Below, in pieces: positions 18,569-28,185 of a DNA stretch of 64,000 nt; positions within the stretch are counted from its first letter, which is position 1; the number at the start of each line of letters is the position of its first letter. This DNA is from Sphingobium xenophagum NBRC 107872. Lineage in GTDB: Bacteria; Pseudomonadota; Alphaproteobacteria; Sphingomonadales; Sphingomonadaceae. The notes under the pieces were generated by a model. It made no database searches and had not been told where the DNA came from. It worked only from the letters and a program-made list of their open reading frames with translations. The stretch spans positions 154,337 to 218,336 of the forward strand of contig NZ_BARE01000011.1 of assembly GCF_000367345.1 (NCBI RefSeq). The letters are read 5' to 3'. Made by a program: the position numbers and the translations under genes.

Positions 18569-19646
18569 GTGGCATCAACACTACTGGCTTGATCACCGCC
18601 CCGCTTTCCGACGCGGCAAAGGCAGCTTCCAGATCGGCAAAGGCATAACGCTTGATCAGCTTTTCCAGCGGTAGCAGACCTTCGCGATAATAAGTGATCA
18701 GGCGCGGGATGAATAGCTGCGGGTCGATGCCCCCTTCCACCACGCCGACAATCCGTCGTCCCATGCTCATGATGGATGAAGGGTCGATCGTGAAGCCGCC
18801 CGGCGGATAAGCACCGACCAGCGCCAGCGTGCCGCGCTGTGCCAGCCGATCGACCGCAAGGCCGAGCAGCGCCGGGACGCCGGTGGTATCGGCGATATGA
18901 TCGAACTGTCCGTCAAGCGCGGCCAGATCATCGACTGTCTCGCTCGCGCCCAGTTCGCGCGCGAGCGCAAGGCGGCTGGCATGGCGATCGATCACCGCAA
19001 TCCGTCCCGCGCCCGCAATGACCGCCGCCATCAGGGCCGACAGGCCGACGGCGCCGGCACCCAGTATCGCAATCGACTGGCCGGGTTGCACCTGTAATGT
19101 TTCCAGCACAGTCCCTGCGCCGGTCTGCACTCCGCATCCCAGAGGCGCCAGAATGTCGAGCGGCAGGTCGCGATCGATCCGCACGACATTGTCGCTATGG
19201 GCAAGAGCATGGGTGGCAAAGGATGACTGGCCGAAGATATTGCCGCCGATCCGCTCGTCCCCACGCCAGATGGCGCCCTGCCCCGGCTGCATTACCCCCA
19301 GAAAGTTGCGCGGCACAAATTCCGCGCAATAGCCGGGCTGATGATCGTGGCAGGCGCTGCACGCGCCGCAACTATGAAAGCTGAGCAACACATGATCGCC
19401 CGGCGCGACACCATCCACGCCTGGCCCCACGGTATCGACGACGCCAGCGCCTTCATGGCCCAATATGACGGGGAACGGGATAGGCAGCGCCCCGTCGCGC
19501 ATCACCATGTCGGTATGGCAGATGCCGCAAGCATGGAGCCTTACCCTGATCTGGCCGGGCCCAGGCGCATCCATGGCCAGTTTTTCGAAACGGAAGGGGC
19601 TGCCAGCCCCCTCCACCACCGCCGCGTCGATCGCGATGCTGCCCAT
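18561..19646 (-). CDS. Zn-dependent aryl-alcohol-type dehydrogenase
   Basis: The 361-residue medium-chain dehydrogenase has the catalytic Zn motif CGICHTD, GHEGAGVVDTVG, a structural Zn cluster with spaced cysteines (CGACSACHDHQPGYC) and the NAD fold AILGAGAVGLSA. The pattern, including LGCGVQTGAGTV, resembles benzyl alcohol / aryl-alcohol dehydrogenases of the AdhC/XylB kind. It starts 2 nt after the stop of the TonB receptor gene, without a ribosome site, so it is probably translated by coupling. Upstream in-frame codons would overlap the receptor. Oxidation of an aromatic alcohol in the lignin-type pathway is inferred. Confidence 0.87.
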   Translation of the reverse strand: MGSIAIDAAVVEGAGSPFRFEKLAMDAPGPGQIRVRLHACGICHTDMVMRDGALPIPFPVILGHEGAGVVDTVGPGVDGVAPGDHVLLSFHSCGACSACHDHQPGYCAEFVPRNFLGVMQPGQGAIWRGDERIGGNIFGQSSFATHALAHSDNVVRIDRDLPLDILAPLGCGVQTGAGTVLETLQVQPGQSIAILGAGAVGLSALMAAVIAGAGRIAVIDRHASRLALARELGASETVDDLAALDGQFDHIADTTGVPALLGLAVDRLAQRGTLALVGAYPPGGFTIDPSSIMSMGRRIVGVVEGGIDPQLFIPRLITYYREGLLPLEKLIKRYAFADLEAAFAASESGAVIKPVVLMPQD

Positions 19647-19648
19647 GA

Positions 19649-22228
19649 TCAGAATTCGAACCCGAAGCGAACATACCATTCGCGTGGGCGGTTATAGGAG
19701 CCAAACATAGCCCCAGCCGCGATGTTCGACCCGCCGGACGTCAGGAAGCGCTTGTCCGTGAGGTTGGTGCCGCCCGCCGTCAGCGACCAGTGGCCGTCGG
19801 GCTCACGATAGCTGATCGAGGCGTTCACGATGTCGGTCGATACACGCTTGAGCAGCAAGGTCCGCTGCGTATCGTTCCACGCGCTGGACGTATAGGTCCA
19901 GTCCGCCAGCAGCACGACCGATCCGCCATTGCCCAGCGTCGCTTCATAACGCGGGCTGAGATTGACCTTCCATTTGGGCGTTTTGGGGAGAGCCTCGCCC
20001 ACCAAAGTGCCCGCCTGGAACGGGTTGGCCCCGCCGACAGCAGCAGCGCCTGCCGACACCGACGTATATTGGGCGTCGATATAGCCGATCGCGCCGTTGA
20101 TCGTCAGGCCATCGACAGGCGCCGCAACCATTTCCAGTTCGAACCCACGAATGCGCGCGTCGCCCGCATTGGCAATGGTTGGCGATGTGCCGATCTGAAT
20201 ATTGAGCTGAATGTCGCGATATTTGGTCGAGAACAACGCCGCATTGATTTGCAGATGGCGGTCGAGCAGCGTCGACTTGATGCCCGCTTCCCAGGTCGTC
20301 GCCTTTTCCTCGTTAAAGTCGGGCGCGACATTACCCTGCGGGTTGGTGAGGCGCGTGGTCCAGCCACCCGTCTTATACCCCTTCGACCAGCTGCCATAGA
20401 GCATGACATCTTCCGACGGGTGGAGCTGCACCCCGACCTTGGGCGAAAAATCGCTGAATTTCTTGCGATTGACGCCCGGCGTATAGACGCGCACCGGGTT
20501 GGTCGGATCAGGATAGCTCAATCCCACCTGGCATGGGATCGGCGCCAGCGGAAATGGGCCGCCGGGGAAGATATTGCCATTGGCGTCGGCGCAGCCAAAC
20601 AGCTTGTAGTTAAACCCGTTCAGTTCCTGCTGCCCGCCTTCGAACCGCTTGCGTTCATTGGTGTAGCGCCCGCCGATGGTGATGCCGATCAGGTCGATAG
20701 GCCGATAGTCGATCTGGCCGAAGAAGGCGTAATTTTTGGTGCTCAACTGGTTGGGGCCATCGACCTGCACCAGACCTTCGCCAAAGGTCACATAGTCATG
20801 CAGGTCGCCCGCTTCCTTGAAATAATAGGCCCCCAGCACATAGCGCAGCTTTTCATCGAACGCATTGCCGAGCAGCTGGAATTCCTGGCTGAACTGCCAC
20901 TGGTTCATGGTGAAGCTGAGTTGCAGGAAGTTGAGCGGCGACCCGTCGGCATCCAGCCCTGCATTCCAGTGCAATTCACGATAGGCCGTGATCGATTTGA
21001 GCGCGATATTGTCGGCCAGATCGAAGTCGACAATGCCGCTCAACCCCCAGCTTTCCAAATTGGAATAGCTGTTGCCGCTGGCATAGCTGCGGTCCTTGTT
21101 GGCAATCAGGTAGCGGCCATCCCAGGGCAGCCGGTCATTGGCCGGGTTGCCATCGACATTCGCGCTGGCGACGCTGGCCAGCTGGAATTGCGGATTGAAC
21201 TGGGTACCCGATACGCCGCACAGCGCCTGGGCGTTGCGCGCCGCGATTTCCGCGCCCGTGCTGCCGATGCAGAAATTATACAGGCCGGCAAACAGGAAGC
21301 CGGTAGTCCCGGTCGGGTCGAAGGCCGTACCGGGCAGGTTGGTCGTGCCAGCGAAATTGCCGGGTACGAACTCAGCCGTGCCGATCAGCTTGTTGGCGGA
21401 CGTCCCCTTGTCCTTGCTATAGTCGCCGGAGAAGGTCGCCCGCACAGCGCCGCCATTGTCCCAGCGCAGCTTTCCGCGCAGGTTCCAGTTGTCGTTGGCC
21501 CCTTCCTTGTTGGCGCTGTCATAGCCAGCGGCGGAAAAGGCGGTGAAGGGGGGCGCATTATTGGCGCGCTGGTCCGGATAACGCAGGCGCTTGAGGAACC
21601 CGTCGCGCGACTTGATGCCAAAGGTCAAGGCAGAGCTGAGGCCATCGGTGACGGGGACGCTTACCGATCCGCGCGCCTGGAACAGATTGTAACTGCCCAC
21701 CGTCACATCGCCCTTCGCCTTGAACGCGCTGCCCGGATCGGCAGTGACGATGGAGATCGCACCGCCGATCGTGTTGCGACCAAATAGCGTCCCTTGCGGC
21801 CCCTTGAGGATTTCAACCCGTTCGACGTCCAGCAGATCCTGGTTCGCGCCGACGGTACGGGCGAGATAGACGCCGTCCAGATAGATGCCGACGCCCGGAT
21901 CGATGTTGAAGGCGAAATCGTCCGAGCCGATGCCGCGAATATAGGCGGACAGCACGGCGGTGGAGCCGGAGAAGGGCGTGCCTGCGTCCAGATTGACGTT
22001 GGGGGTGATAGCCGAGAGCTGCGCCACGCTGCCGACGGCCCGTTCCTGCAAGGATTCAGAGGTGAAGGCCGAAATGGCGATCGGCACGTCCTGCACATTT
22101 TCCGCGCGTTTCTGCGCGGTTACGACGATTTCGGCGATGCCGCCGCTTTGTTCGGCATCCTGCGCCATTGCTGGTGTTACGACCAGCGCGCCGGACGCCA
22201 TCAGCATCGCAATCATGGACTTGCCCAT
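19649..22228 (-). CDS. TonB-dependent outer membrane receptor
   Basis: The 859-residue protein has a signal peptide (MIAMLMASGALVVTPAMA), a TonB-box region (AEIVVTAQKRAENVQDVPIA), a plug domain (RVEILKGPQGTLFGRNTIGGAISIVT) and a large beta-barrel ending in Phe (VRFGFEF). This is the sphingomonad FecA/CirA-like receptor type often found with catabolic genes. ATG 22228 is preferred because GGGGAG lies 6 nt upstream, whereas ATG 22234 abuts it. It is co-transcribed with an aryl-alcohol-type dehydrogenase and lies downstream of an AraC regulator gene, so import of an aromatic or lignin-derived oligomer is plausible. Confidence 0.9.
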   Translation of the reverse strand: MGKSMIAMLMASGALVVTPAMAQDAEQSGGIAEIVVTAQKRAENVQDVPIAISAFTSESLQERAVGSVAQLSAITPNVNLDAGTPFSGSTAVLSAYIRGIGSDDFAFNIDPGVGIYLDGVYLARTVGANQDLLDVERVEILKGPQGTLFGRNTIGGAISIVTADPGSAFKAKGDVTVGSYNLFQARGSVSVPVTDGLSSALTFGIKSRDGFLKRLRYPDQRANNAPPFTAFSAAGYDSANKEGANDNWNLRGKLRWDNGGAVRATFSGDYSKDKGTSANKLIGTAEFVPGNFAGTTNLPGTAFDPTGTTGFLFAGLYNFCIGSTGAEIAARNAQALCGVSGTQFNPQFQLASVASANVDGNPANDRLPWDGRYLIANKDRSYASGNSYSNLESWGLSGIVDFDLADNIALKSITAYRELHWNAGLDADGSPLNFLQLSFTMNQWQFSQEFQLLGNAFDEKLRYVLGAYYFKEAGDLHDYVTFGEGLVQVDGPNQLSTKNYAFFGQIDYRPIDLIGITIGGRYTNERKRFEGGQQELNGFNYKLFGCADANGNIFPGGPFPLAPIPCQVGLSYPDPTNPVRVYTPGVNRKKFSDFSPKVGVQLHPSEDVMLYGSWSKGYKTGGWTTRLTNPQGNVAPDFNEEKATTWEAGIKSTLLDRHLQINAALFSTKYRDIQLNIQIGTSPTIANAGDARIRGFELEMVAAPVDGLTINGAIGYIDAQYTSVSAGAAAVGGANPFQAGTLVGEALPKTPKWKVNLSPRYEATLGNGGSVVLLADWTYTSSAWNDTQRTLLLKRVSTDIVNASISYREPDGHWSLTAGGTNLTDKRFLTSGGSNIAAGAMFGSYNRPREWYVRFGFEF

Positions 22229-22323
22229 CTTCATCTCCCCTGGAACATCGCGCCTGTATCGGCGGCTTGATGTCCTGATAGGCGCTATGGAGGCAAAGGT
22301 CTTGGATTCAGACGAACCTGGGA

Positions 22324-23262
22324 TCAGGACGCAAGCGAACGCCCGTTGGTGCTTCGCCATTGGCTCGGCGCGACGCCAAAATGCTTGCGAAAACAGCGGG
22401 TGAAGAAGGCGGAATCGTTAAAACCGACTTCGAACGCAACGTCGGTAATCGTGCGTCCATCATCGCACGCCAGCAACGCGGCCGCGCGTTCGAGGCGTCG
22501 CACGGTGATGAAGGCGGTCGGCGTCAGCCCGACCTGACGGACGAAATTTTTCTGTACGGCGCGCGACGACAGGTTCAGCGCCTGGCCGATCAGCGCCGTG
22601 CCAAGGTCGGGATTGCCCAGATGTTCCAGCGCATATTCAATCGGCGAGCGCAGTTGATGGATGGATGGCCTTTCCAATGTGCTGCGACGGCACATCATCT
22701 GCGCCGCATCGGCCAGCAATATCCCGGCATCGTCATCCAGATGATCAAACTGGTCGCGCTGCGACCACAGGCCGTGGAGCATATGGGCCATGAACAGGAC
22801 ATGGGGGTTGGTGGACGGCAGCAGGCAACCATGCCAGTCGCGCCCCGCAATATCATCGCCCATCATTGCAACGGGTATTTGCAGGATCAGGCAGTCGTTA
22901 TACTGCGAAATGTCGATGGAATAGGGATGGCGGTCATCGGCGATCACGATGTCGCCCACGCGGGCAATACTGCTGCGATCGCCGTGCAACATGGTCACCG
23001 ACCCGCGATGGAGCAGATGGAGCAGCAGATGCCGTTCCTCTCCATCGGTCGCGATCCGGCTGACCTGCGCCCGTTCGCTGCGCGCCCGCGCCAGCCCCAC
23101 GCCGCCCAGAGACCAGCGCGCCAGATCCGCCTTGATGCCTTCGGGCGCGTGGGCGGTCATGCCGGGGAAGGCTTCGGCAACGACCTCTCGCCAGAAACGC
23201 TGGCGACGCGGTGGCGGCACCAGCCGGGTGGAAAAACGCTCGACCGCGCTCAGCGGACGCAC
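22324..23262 (-). CDS. AraC-family transcriptional regulator
   Basis: The 312-residue protein has an N-terminal AraC-binding-like domain (about 1-190, with RPLSAVERFSTRLVPP near the start). A C-terminal AraC double helix-turn-helix follows, including LSSRAVQKNFVRQVGLTPTAFI and ITDVAFEVGFNDSAFFTRCFRKHFGVAPSQWR. This domain pairing is common in activators of aromatic catabolism genes (XylS/FeaR-like). It is a GTG start with GGAG directly abutting, so the exact start is uncertain. It lies 95 nt upstream of the TonB receptor gene on the same strand and could activate it and the neighbouring dehydrogenases. Confidence 0.87.
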   Translation of the reverse strand: MRPLSAVERFSTRLVPPPRRQRFWREVVAEAFPGMTAHAPEGIKADLARWSLGGVGLARARSERAQVSRIATDGEERHLLLHLLHRGSVTMLHGDRSSIARVGDIVIADDRHPYSIDISQYNDCLILQIPVAMMGDDIAGRDWHGCLLPSTNPHVLFMAHMLHGLWSQRDQFDHLDDDAGILLADAAQMMCRRSTLERPSIHQLRSPIEYALEHLGNPDLGTALIGQALNLSSRAVQKNFVRQVGLTPTAFITVRRLERAAALLACDDGRTITDVAFEVGFNDSAFFTRCFRKHFGVAPSQWRSTNGRSLAS

Positions 23263-23344
23263 TCCACACGATCTAGAACATCATGAGCCATGCCCTGCAT
23301 CCCTCTCTTCGCCCACCGCGACGCTATAGCTGGTCGTCAGCGAG

Positions 23345-23815
23345 TCATCCCACAGGAAGAAAAAGTATCCCAAGCATACGAAACTGGCAATATGGCCGAT
23401 ATATCACAGGGTACCAACGCAGCAGGCCGATCAATTCCCTGCGCCATGGCCAGAGCAGGATGGCGTTGAGCAATAGCGTGACGATGCCGAACGCATATTC
23501 GACTACGCCCGGATCCAGCACGAAATTCCAGTAACCGATCACGACATTGAGCGGCACGCTGGCCAGCGCGGCAGGCAATACCGCGCGGTTCGCCAGCACC
23601 AGCAGCGCCACGATCACCTCCATGATCTTTATCCAGGCGAACAAGCCGCTGTGGATCAGCGCCAGGGTGAATTCCTGCGCCAGCGGCGTGTTGCCCAGCG
23701 GCTGAAGATCGAAGGGGGTGAAATATTCTATCCCCGAAAACAGGAACCACCCCCCATAAATGATACGTGCGGCGGTATAGGCGGACCCCTGCCCCCGCCC
23801 CTGCGCATCCAGCAT
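23345..23815 (-). CDS. Small membrane protein, DoxX-like
   Basis: The 156-residue protein has four hydrophobic segments; the first contains RIIYGGWFLFSGIEYFTP, which resembles DoxX-family proteins, and polar links lie between. Function is not assignable; DoxX-like proteins are loosely linked with quinone or thiosulfate redox in the inner membrane. The gene follows the second aldehyde dehydrogenase. TTG 23827 would overlap its stop (TTGA), and ATG 23815 is the alternative used here. Neither has a clear ribosome site. Confidence 0.6.
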   Translation of the reverse strand: MLDAQGRGQGSAYTAARIIYGGWFLFSGIEYFTPFDLQPLGNTPLAQEFTLALIHSGLFAWIKIMEVIVALLVLANRAVLPAALASVPLNVVIGYWNFVLDPGVVEYAFGIVTLLLNAILLWPWRRELIGLLRWYPVIYRPYCQFRMLGILFLPVG

Positions 23816-23823
23816 GATTATGC

Positions 23824-25293
23824 TCAAAAGCCGCTGGGCGTGGCGTCGAGCAACATGGTCTTGGTTTCCAGATAGGCGTGCAGGCCTTCCACCCCGCCCT
23901 CGCGCCCGATCCCCGATTGCTTGAAGCCGCCAAAAGGCAGGCCGAACTCCATCTTCATGCCATTCTGCCCAAATCCGCCTGCGCGGATGCGACGGCCGAT
24001 GCGATAGGCGGCATCGGCGTCATTGGTCAGCACCGATCCATTCAGGCCAAAGGCGCTGTCATTGGCGATGCGGATTGCATCCTCCTCATCATCGGCGGGA
24101 ATAAGGCACAGGACGGGGCCGAAAATTTCCTCCTGCGCGATGCGGCTCTTGTTATCCACATTCGCGAACAGGGTGGGTTCAATGAAATAGCCGCTGTTCA
24201 TATGGGCAGGACGGTTGCCGCCGGTCACGAGATCGGCACTTGCGCGACCCAGCGCGATATATTCCTCCACCCGTTCAAGCTGGCGCTTCATCGCCACCGG
24301 GCCAAGCTGTGTATCGGGCGCATCGCTATGGCCGATGCGGATGCCCTGCATCACCTTCGCAATGGCGTCGGCCAGTTCGTCATGACGATGGCGCGGCACG
24401 ATCGCACGCGACAGCATGGCGCAAACCTGTCCGCTCATGATCGTGATGGTGTTGCCCAGAATTGCAGCGGCGACCTCTATGGGAAAATCGTCGCGCACGA
24501 TCGCTGCCGACTTGCCGCCCAGTTCCAGCGTACAGCGCGCGACCCGCCCGGCGCAGACCTCGCCGATCCGCTTGCCCGCCAGCGTCGATCCGGTGAAAGT
24601 CACCTTGTCGATGCCGGGGTTGCGGACCAGATGGTCGGATGCGTCGCGTCCCGCCGCGACCAGATTGACCACGCCGGCCGGCACCCCTGCCGCTTCCGCC
24701 GCTTCGGCTATGATATAGGCTTCCAGCGGGGTCTCCGGCGACGGCTTCATGATGACGGTGCAGCCTGCAACCATGGCATAGGCGACCTTGGACGACATGA
24801 TGCCATAGGGCGCGTTCCAGGGCGCGATCGCGGCGACAACGCCAGCGGGTTCCTGCGCCACGATCGCCGTATGGACCTGGCTCGCCGGACGTTTTTCGAC
24901 AAAGGGAAAGCTGTCGGCATAGCCTGCGATCGCCATGAATGTCGCGGTCGCACCGCCAGTCATGATTGGCGCGAAGCTGGCGAGGCCACCGACCTGCGCC
25001 GTCCAGGCGGCCGACAGTTCAGGCGTGCGCTTGCCCAATTCTTCGCCCATCCGCCGCACGATCGCGCCACGCTCGGCAGGCGCCATGGTGGACCATGGGC
25101 CATCATCGAACGCCGTGCGTGCGGCAGCGACGGCGCGATCCATGTCCGCTTCGGTTCCATCGACGACGCGGGCAATAACCGCCTCGCTATTGGGCGAAAC
25201 GATTTCGATCATCCGGTCAGCCGTCGATCCGACCCATGCGCCACCAATGAACAGCTTGTCGGGATGGGCGATATGGATGTTGTCGGGAACCAT
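23824..25293 (-). CDS. Aldehyde dehydrogenase family protein
   Basis: The 489-residue enzyme has APWNAPYGIMSSKVAYAMVAG, FTGSTLAGKRIG, the general-base Glu in LELGGKSAA, the catalytic Cys in IMSGQVCAMLSR, EEIFGPVL and LPFGGFKQSGIGREGG. Its motifs differ clearly from the ligG-linked aldehyde dehydrogenase (SGQVCAM versus SGQSCVA), so substrates probably differ. It is divergent from the aromatic acid transporter gene with 181 nt between, and the DoxX-like gene follows it. Oxidation of an aromatic aldehyde to the acid is a reasonable guess. Confidence 0.88.
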   Translation of the reverse strand: MVPDNIHIAHPDKLFIGGAWVGSTADRMIEIVSPNSEAVIARVVDGTEADMDRAVAAARTAFDDGPWSTMAPAERGAIVRRMGEELGKRTPELSAAWTAQVGGLASFAPIMTGGATATFMAIAGYADSFPFVEKRPASQVHTAIVAQEPAGVVAAIAPWNAPYGIMSSKVAYAMVAGCTVIMKPSPETPLEAYIIAEAAEAAGVPAGVVNLVAAGRDASDHLVRNPGIDKVTFTGSTLAGKRIGEVCAGRVARCTLELGGKSAAIVRDDFPIEVAAAILGNTITIMSGQVCAMLSRAIVPRHRHDELADAIAKVMQGIRIGHSDAPDTQLGPVAMKRQLERVEEYIALGRASADLVTGGNRPAHMNSGYFIEPTLFANVDNKSRIAQEEIFGPVLCLIPADDEEDAIRIANDSAFGLNGSVLTNDADAAYRIGRRIRAGGFGQNGMKMEFGLPFGGFKQSGIGREGGVEGLHAYLETKTMLLDATPSGF

Positions 25294-25342
25294 GGTCTAT
25301 CCTCTTCCTGGCTGGCGCATTACGCCTTTTCAGCAGCACACT

Positions 25343-25356
25343 ATAACGTTCGTTAT
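25343..25356. promoter_or_regulatory. Palindromic operator between aldehyde dehydrogenase and MFS genes
   Basis: ATAACG-TT-CGTTAT (25343-25356) is a perfect inverted repeat. A related, imperfect element with the same TTCGTTA core lies at 25421-25437. A TTGACA box (25391-25396) between them probably serves the transporter. Two related sites flanking a divergent promoter suggest one repressor; no obvious regulator gene is adjacent. Confidence 0.5.
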
Positions 25357-25474
25357 TATTATCGCAACCCGTTCGCTCGTTTTTTAGCGCTTGACAGGCT
25401 GGGGTGGCGCCAACCAATTATATCATTCGTTACGATAAGCGCTGCGCAATGCCCATAGAGAGGAACGCCGATCC

Positions 25475-26713
25475 ATGACCCGTCCGCAGGACATGGGCAT
25501 AACGCCATCTTTTACCCCGCGGTTGATCCTGTCGCTGTTCCTGTGCGGGCTGGTCCTGTTCGTCGATGGCTATGATCTGGCGGCGATGCCGCTGGCGTTG
25601 CCCCATATCGCAAAGGCGCTGGACATTCCGCCCGCCCGCTTCGGCTTTGCCCTTTCGGCGGTATTGCTGGGCCTGGGCGTCGGCGCGGTTTTGCTGGCGC
25701 CGCTGGGGGATCGCTTCGGCCGGCGCCGGATGATCACCTTCTCGGTCATCTGTATCGGCCTGCTGACCATGGCGACGGCCAGCGGAACGAACATCGCCAG
25801 CTTCATCATATGGCGCTTGCTGACTGGCTTGGCTCTGGGCGCATGCCTGCCCAACGTCACCGCGCTGGCTGCGATCTGGGCACCGCCGGGGCGACGCGCA
25901 AGCACGTTGACGATCGTATCGCTCGGCATCTCCTTTGGCGCGATCGTCGCGGGCCTGATTGCGCCGCCGCTGATCGCGCTGGGCGGTTGGCGCGCCCTGT
26001 TCCTGTTGCCGGGCGCAGCGACATTGCTGCTTGCGCTCGCCCTGTTCCTGCTATTTCCGCCGGAAAAGAAAGCAGAGCCCGGAACTGACGCCCGCGCCGT
26101 CCGCCCGCTTGCCCGCATATTGCGCAAGCCGCTCCGGTTCCCGACGATCGTTTTTGCATTACTCTATGGTATCAATGCTTTCGGCCTCTATCTTATCATC
26201 AGTTGGACGCCGACCTTGCTGCCGCAGGCGGGCTTCACGCTGGATCAGGCCGCACGATCGATCACCATCATCCAGTCGGGTGGACTGGTCATCGCTCTGG
26301 CGCTTGCCTGGCTGATTGATCGCAACCATGCCGTGCTGGCGCTGGCGGGTGCCTATGTCACGATCATCGCGGCTTTCGCCCTGCTGGCGATCCTGTCTGC
26401 CGGGACTTTGTCGACCAACTTGCTGCTGCTGGTGGCGGGCGGCGGCATTGTCGGGGTCCATCTGTGCATCATGGCCGTCGTTACCGGCGTATTTCCGCCC
26501 GATTGTCTGGCCACTGCCATTGGCTTTGGCGTGGCAGTCGCCCGTATCGGCGCGATCGGCGGGCCGCTGGCCGGTGGCTGGCTGATCGGCAACGGCGCGG
26601 GTCCGGGGCCCTTCTTCCTGTTCGCTATCCTGCCGATGGCGCTTTGCCTGCTGATCACATTCGCCCTGCCCGCCGCACGTCGCGCTGGCCAGTCCGGCTG
26701 CGATCACCCCTAG
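25475..26713 (+). CDS. MFS transporter, aromatic acid:H+ symporter (AAHS) type
   Basis: The 412-residue inner membrane protein has about 12 hydrophobic segments. The first carries LFVDGYDLAAMPLALP, the DGxD signature of PcaK/BenK-type aromatic acid transporters, and the loop 2-3 motif is GDRFGRRRM. It probably imports a monocyclic aromatic acid such as a benzoate derivative. It starts 181 nt from a divergent aldehyde dehydrogenase, behind a TTGACA promoter and two related operator-like palindromes. Its stop codon overlaps the end of the converging OprB-type gene. Confidence 0.87.
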   Translation: MTRPQDMGITPSFTPRLILSLFLCGLVLFVDGYDLAAMPLALPHIAKALDIPPARFGFALSAVLLGLGVGAVLLAPLGDRFGRRRMITFSVICIGLLTMATASGTNIASFIIWRLLTGLALGACLPNVTALAAIWAPPGRRASTLTIVSLGISFGAIVAGLIAPPLIALGGWRALFLLPGAATLLLALALFLLFPPEKKAEPGTDARAVRPLARILRKPLRFPTIVFALLYGINAFGLYLIISWTPTLLPQAGFTLDQAARSITIIQSGGLVIALALAWLIDRNHAVLALAGAYVTIIAAFALLAILSAGTLSTNLLLLVAGGGIVGVHLCIMAVVTGVFPPDCLATAIGFGVAVARIGAIGGPLAGGWLIGNGAGPGPFFLFAILPMALCLLITFALPAARRAGQSGCDHP

Positions 26714-27877
26714 TCGATCAGGCGCGAACCAATGGCAAAGCGCAGCCCGACGACCCAGGCGTCGCGGATGGTCGGGTCAGCGCCGGGATTGTGGACATAT
26801 TGCAGGTTGGGCTGCACCGTAAGCCATGGCGACAGCGGCGCACGATAGGTGATTTCGGCGACCGATTCAGTGCGCTGCGCGGCGCTGCTTCGGCGATAAT
26901 CAGGGGATGTGGAGGCGGTCACCACCGCCAGACCAAGCTCGTCCTCCGGCCGCCCGTTCACCGCGCCTGTCCATTTTACGCCCAGACTGGCGAACCGGTC
27001 GAACATGTTGAACCGCCCGCTTGACGTGCCAAGCCGGAAGAAACCGTCCACCTTCTCCTCGCCATCGGTCATCAGCGGCATTTCCCCACGCAGATAGACC
27101 CCGGCATTGCCCCGCCCTATGCTTCCATCCCAGGCTTCGAACGTCGCTGTGTAGCGCCAATGCCCCAGCAACAGCCGCGCGCCGGCAATCGGCACGTCGA
27201 GTTCACCGATCAGCAGCGCGCCATCGCCGTTACCCAGTTTGATCGCGGTGCGGGCCGGATGATCGGGATCGCCCGGTACCCCGTCCAATATCGCAGCGCG
27301 CACAGCCCAGCCCTCGGCCGGCTGCCATTCGACACGCGCGGCCAGCGATGTCGATGGGAAGATCGACGGACCATTGCGACCCGTCAGCGAAATATCGCTG
27401 CCGATCCCATGCGCGCTGCCGACGAATACGCCAGCGGCGTCGAGCGCGTCAAATTCCGAGTTGAGATCATATAATCCTGCCTTCAGCGACAATCCGGGCG
27501 CGATCGTCTGGTTGATCCAGGCTTCATATAGTCTGAATGCCCGTTTCGATATTACTGACTGCGTGTACGTCCCCCACCGCGTTGGAGATCGACGCGCCAT
27601 TATTGTAGAGGCCATAGACATGCGCCTCGGCCCCGCGCCAACCCAGCGTCGCCTCCAGATCAGCCTCCAGCACTATGTCGAGATTGTCGAGATAGCGCGC
27701 GCGCCGCTTCAACCCGCCCGCTACATTGGCCATCACTTCGCCGGTATAGGTGACCTCCAGCAGCACCGGCCCCTGCGTCTCGTCAATCTCTCCCGCCGCA
27801 TGGATGTGCGAATGGGGTCGCCGCGGCAACGCATCATCTGCCGCAGCGGCCAGCAATAGAAACGGGGCGATCATCAT
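26710..27877 (-). pseudogene. OprB-family carbohydrate porin, interrupted by a frameshift
   Basis: Two minus-strand frames together encode one OprB-like porin. Frame one (from ATG 27877) gives a signal peptide (MIAPFLLLAAAADDA) and the family start, ending SNIETGIQ and then a stop at 27524-27526. Frame two continues with LYEAWINQTI, KAGLYDLNSEFD and the barrel to 26710, ending in VVGLRFAIGSRLID. In intact OprB proteins SNIE and the LYEAW motif lie in one frame. One extra base near 27532 would explain the break. It may be a true pseudogene or a sequencing error. Both halves keep clean coding character, which suggests a recent event. Confidence 0.7.
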
Positions 27878-28069
27878 GATGGTAAAAGGGCCGGTACGCA
27901 GGTCATAGCAACAGGAAGAATAAAGGTCGGGCTGCGGCGTCGATAACGGATGATCCTTGCCAGACGCCATAGTCGACTGAAAACCGACCCCATTTCAGCA
28001 TGAATATGCGCCAGACCCTCAGCCATCGATTGACGCCCGGTGCAGGACGCCATAGGCGCACCGACAGTT
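27878..28069. other. Intergenic space before the TPP riboswitch
   Basis: About 190 nt between the OprB-type gene and the riboswitch. It must contain promoters for both directions, but I could not pick a convincing -35/-10 pair. A frame extending the OprB start up to 27970 exists, but its added residues look unlike a signal peptide, so I leave it as noncoding. Confidence 0.3.
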
Positions 28070-28184
28070 TCAACCCACGGGGTGTCCTGGCGCTGTCAGG
28101 GCTGAGAGGCGGATCGGGCGCAGGGGGCGTCCAGTCTGCAAACCCGCGAACCTGATCCGGCTCACACCGGCGGAGGAATAGGGA
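28070..28184 (+). promoter_or_regulatory. TPP (thiamine pyrophosphate) riboswitch
   Basis: The conserved THI-box blocks occur in order: CACGGGGTG (28076-28084), GGCTGAGA (28100-28107), ACCCG (28142-28146) and GAACCTGATCCGG (28148-28160), followed by ACCGGCGGAGGAATAGGG ending 3 nt before the start codon. The last block contains the ribosome site of the TonB receptor gene. Binding of TPP would sequester it, so control is likely at translation initiation. Repression when thiamine is plentiful is expected from the family. Confidence 0.93.
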
Positions 28185-28185
28185 T

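Noticed and set aside
19790..21787. A 665-codon open frame on the plus strand
   Set aside because: It lies wholly antisense to a clear TonB receptor gene; composition is Arg/His/Gly-rich and shows no domains, typical of GC-rich shadow frames.
17046..25293. The two aldehyde dehydrogenases as recent duplicates
   Set aside because: Active-site context and overall motifs differ too much (SGQSCVA versus SGQVCAM), so they are distinct subfamilies.
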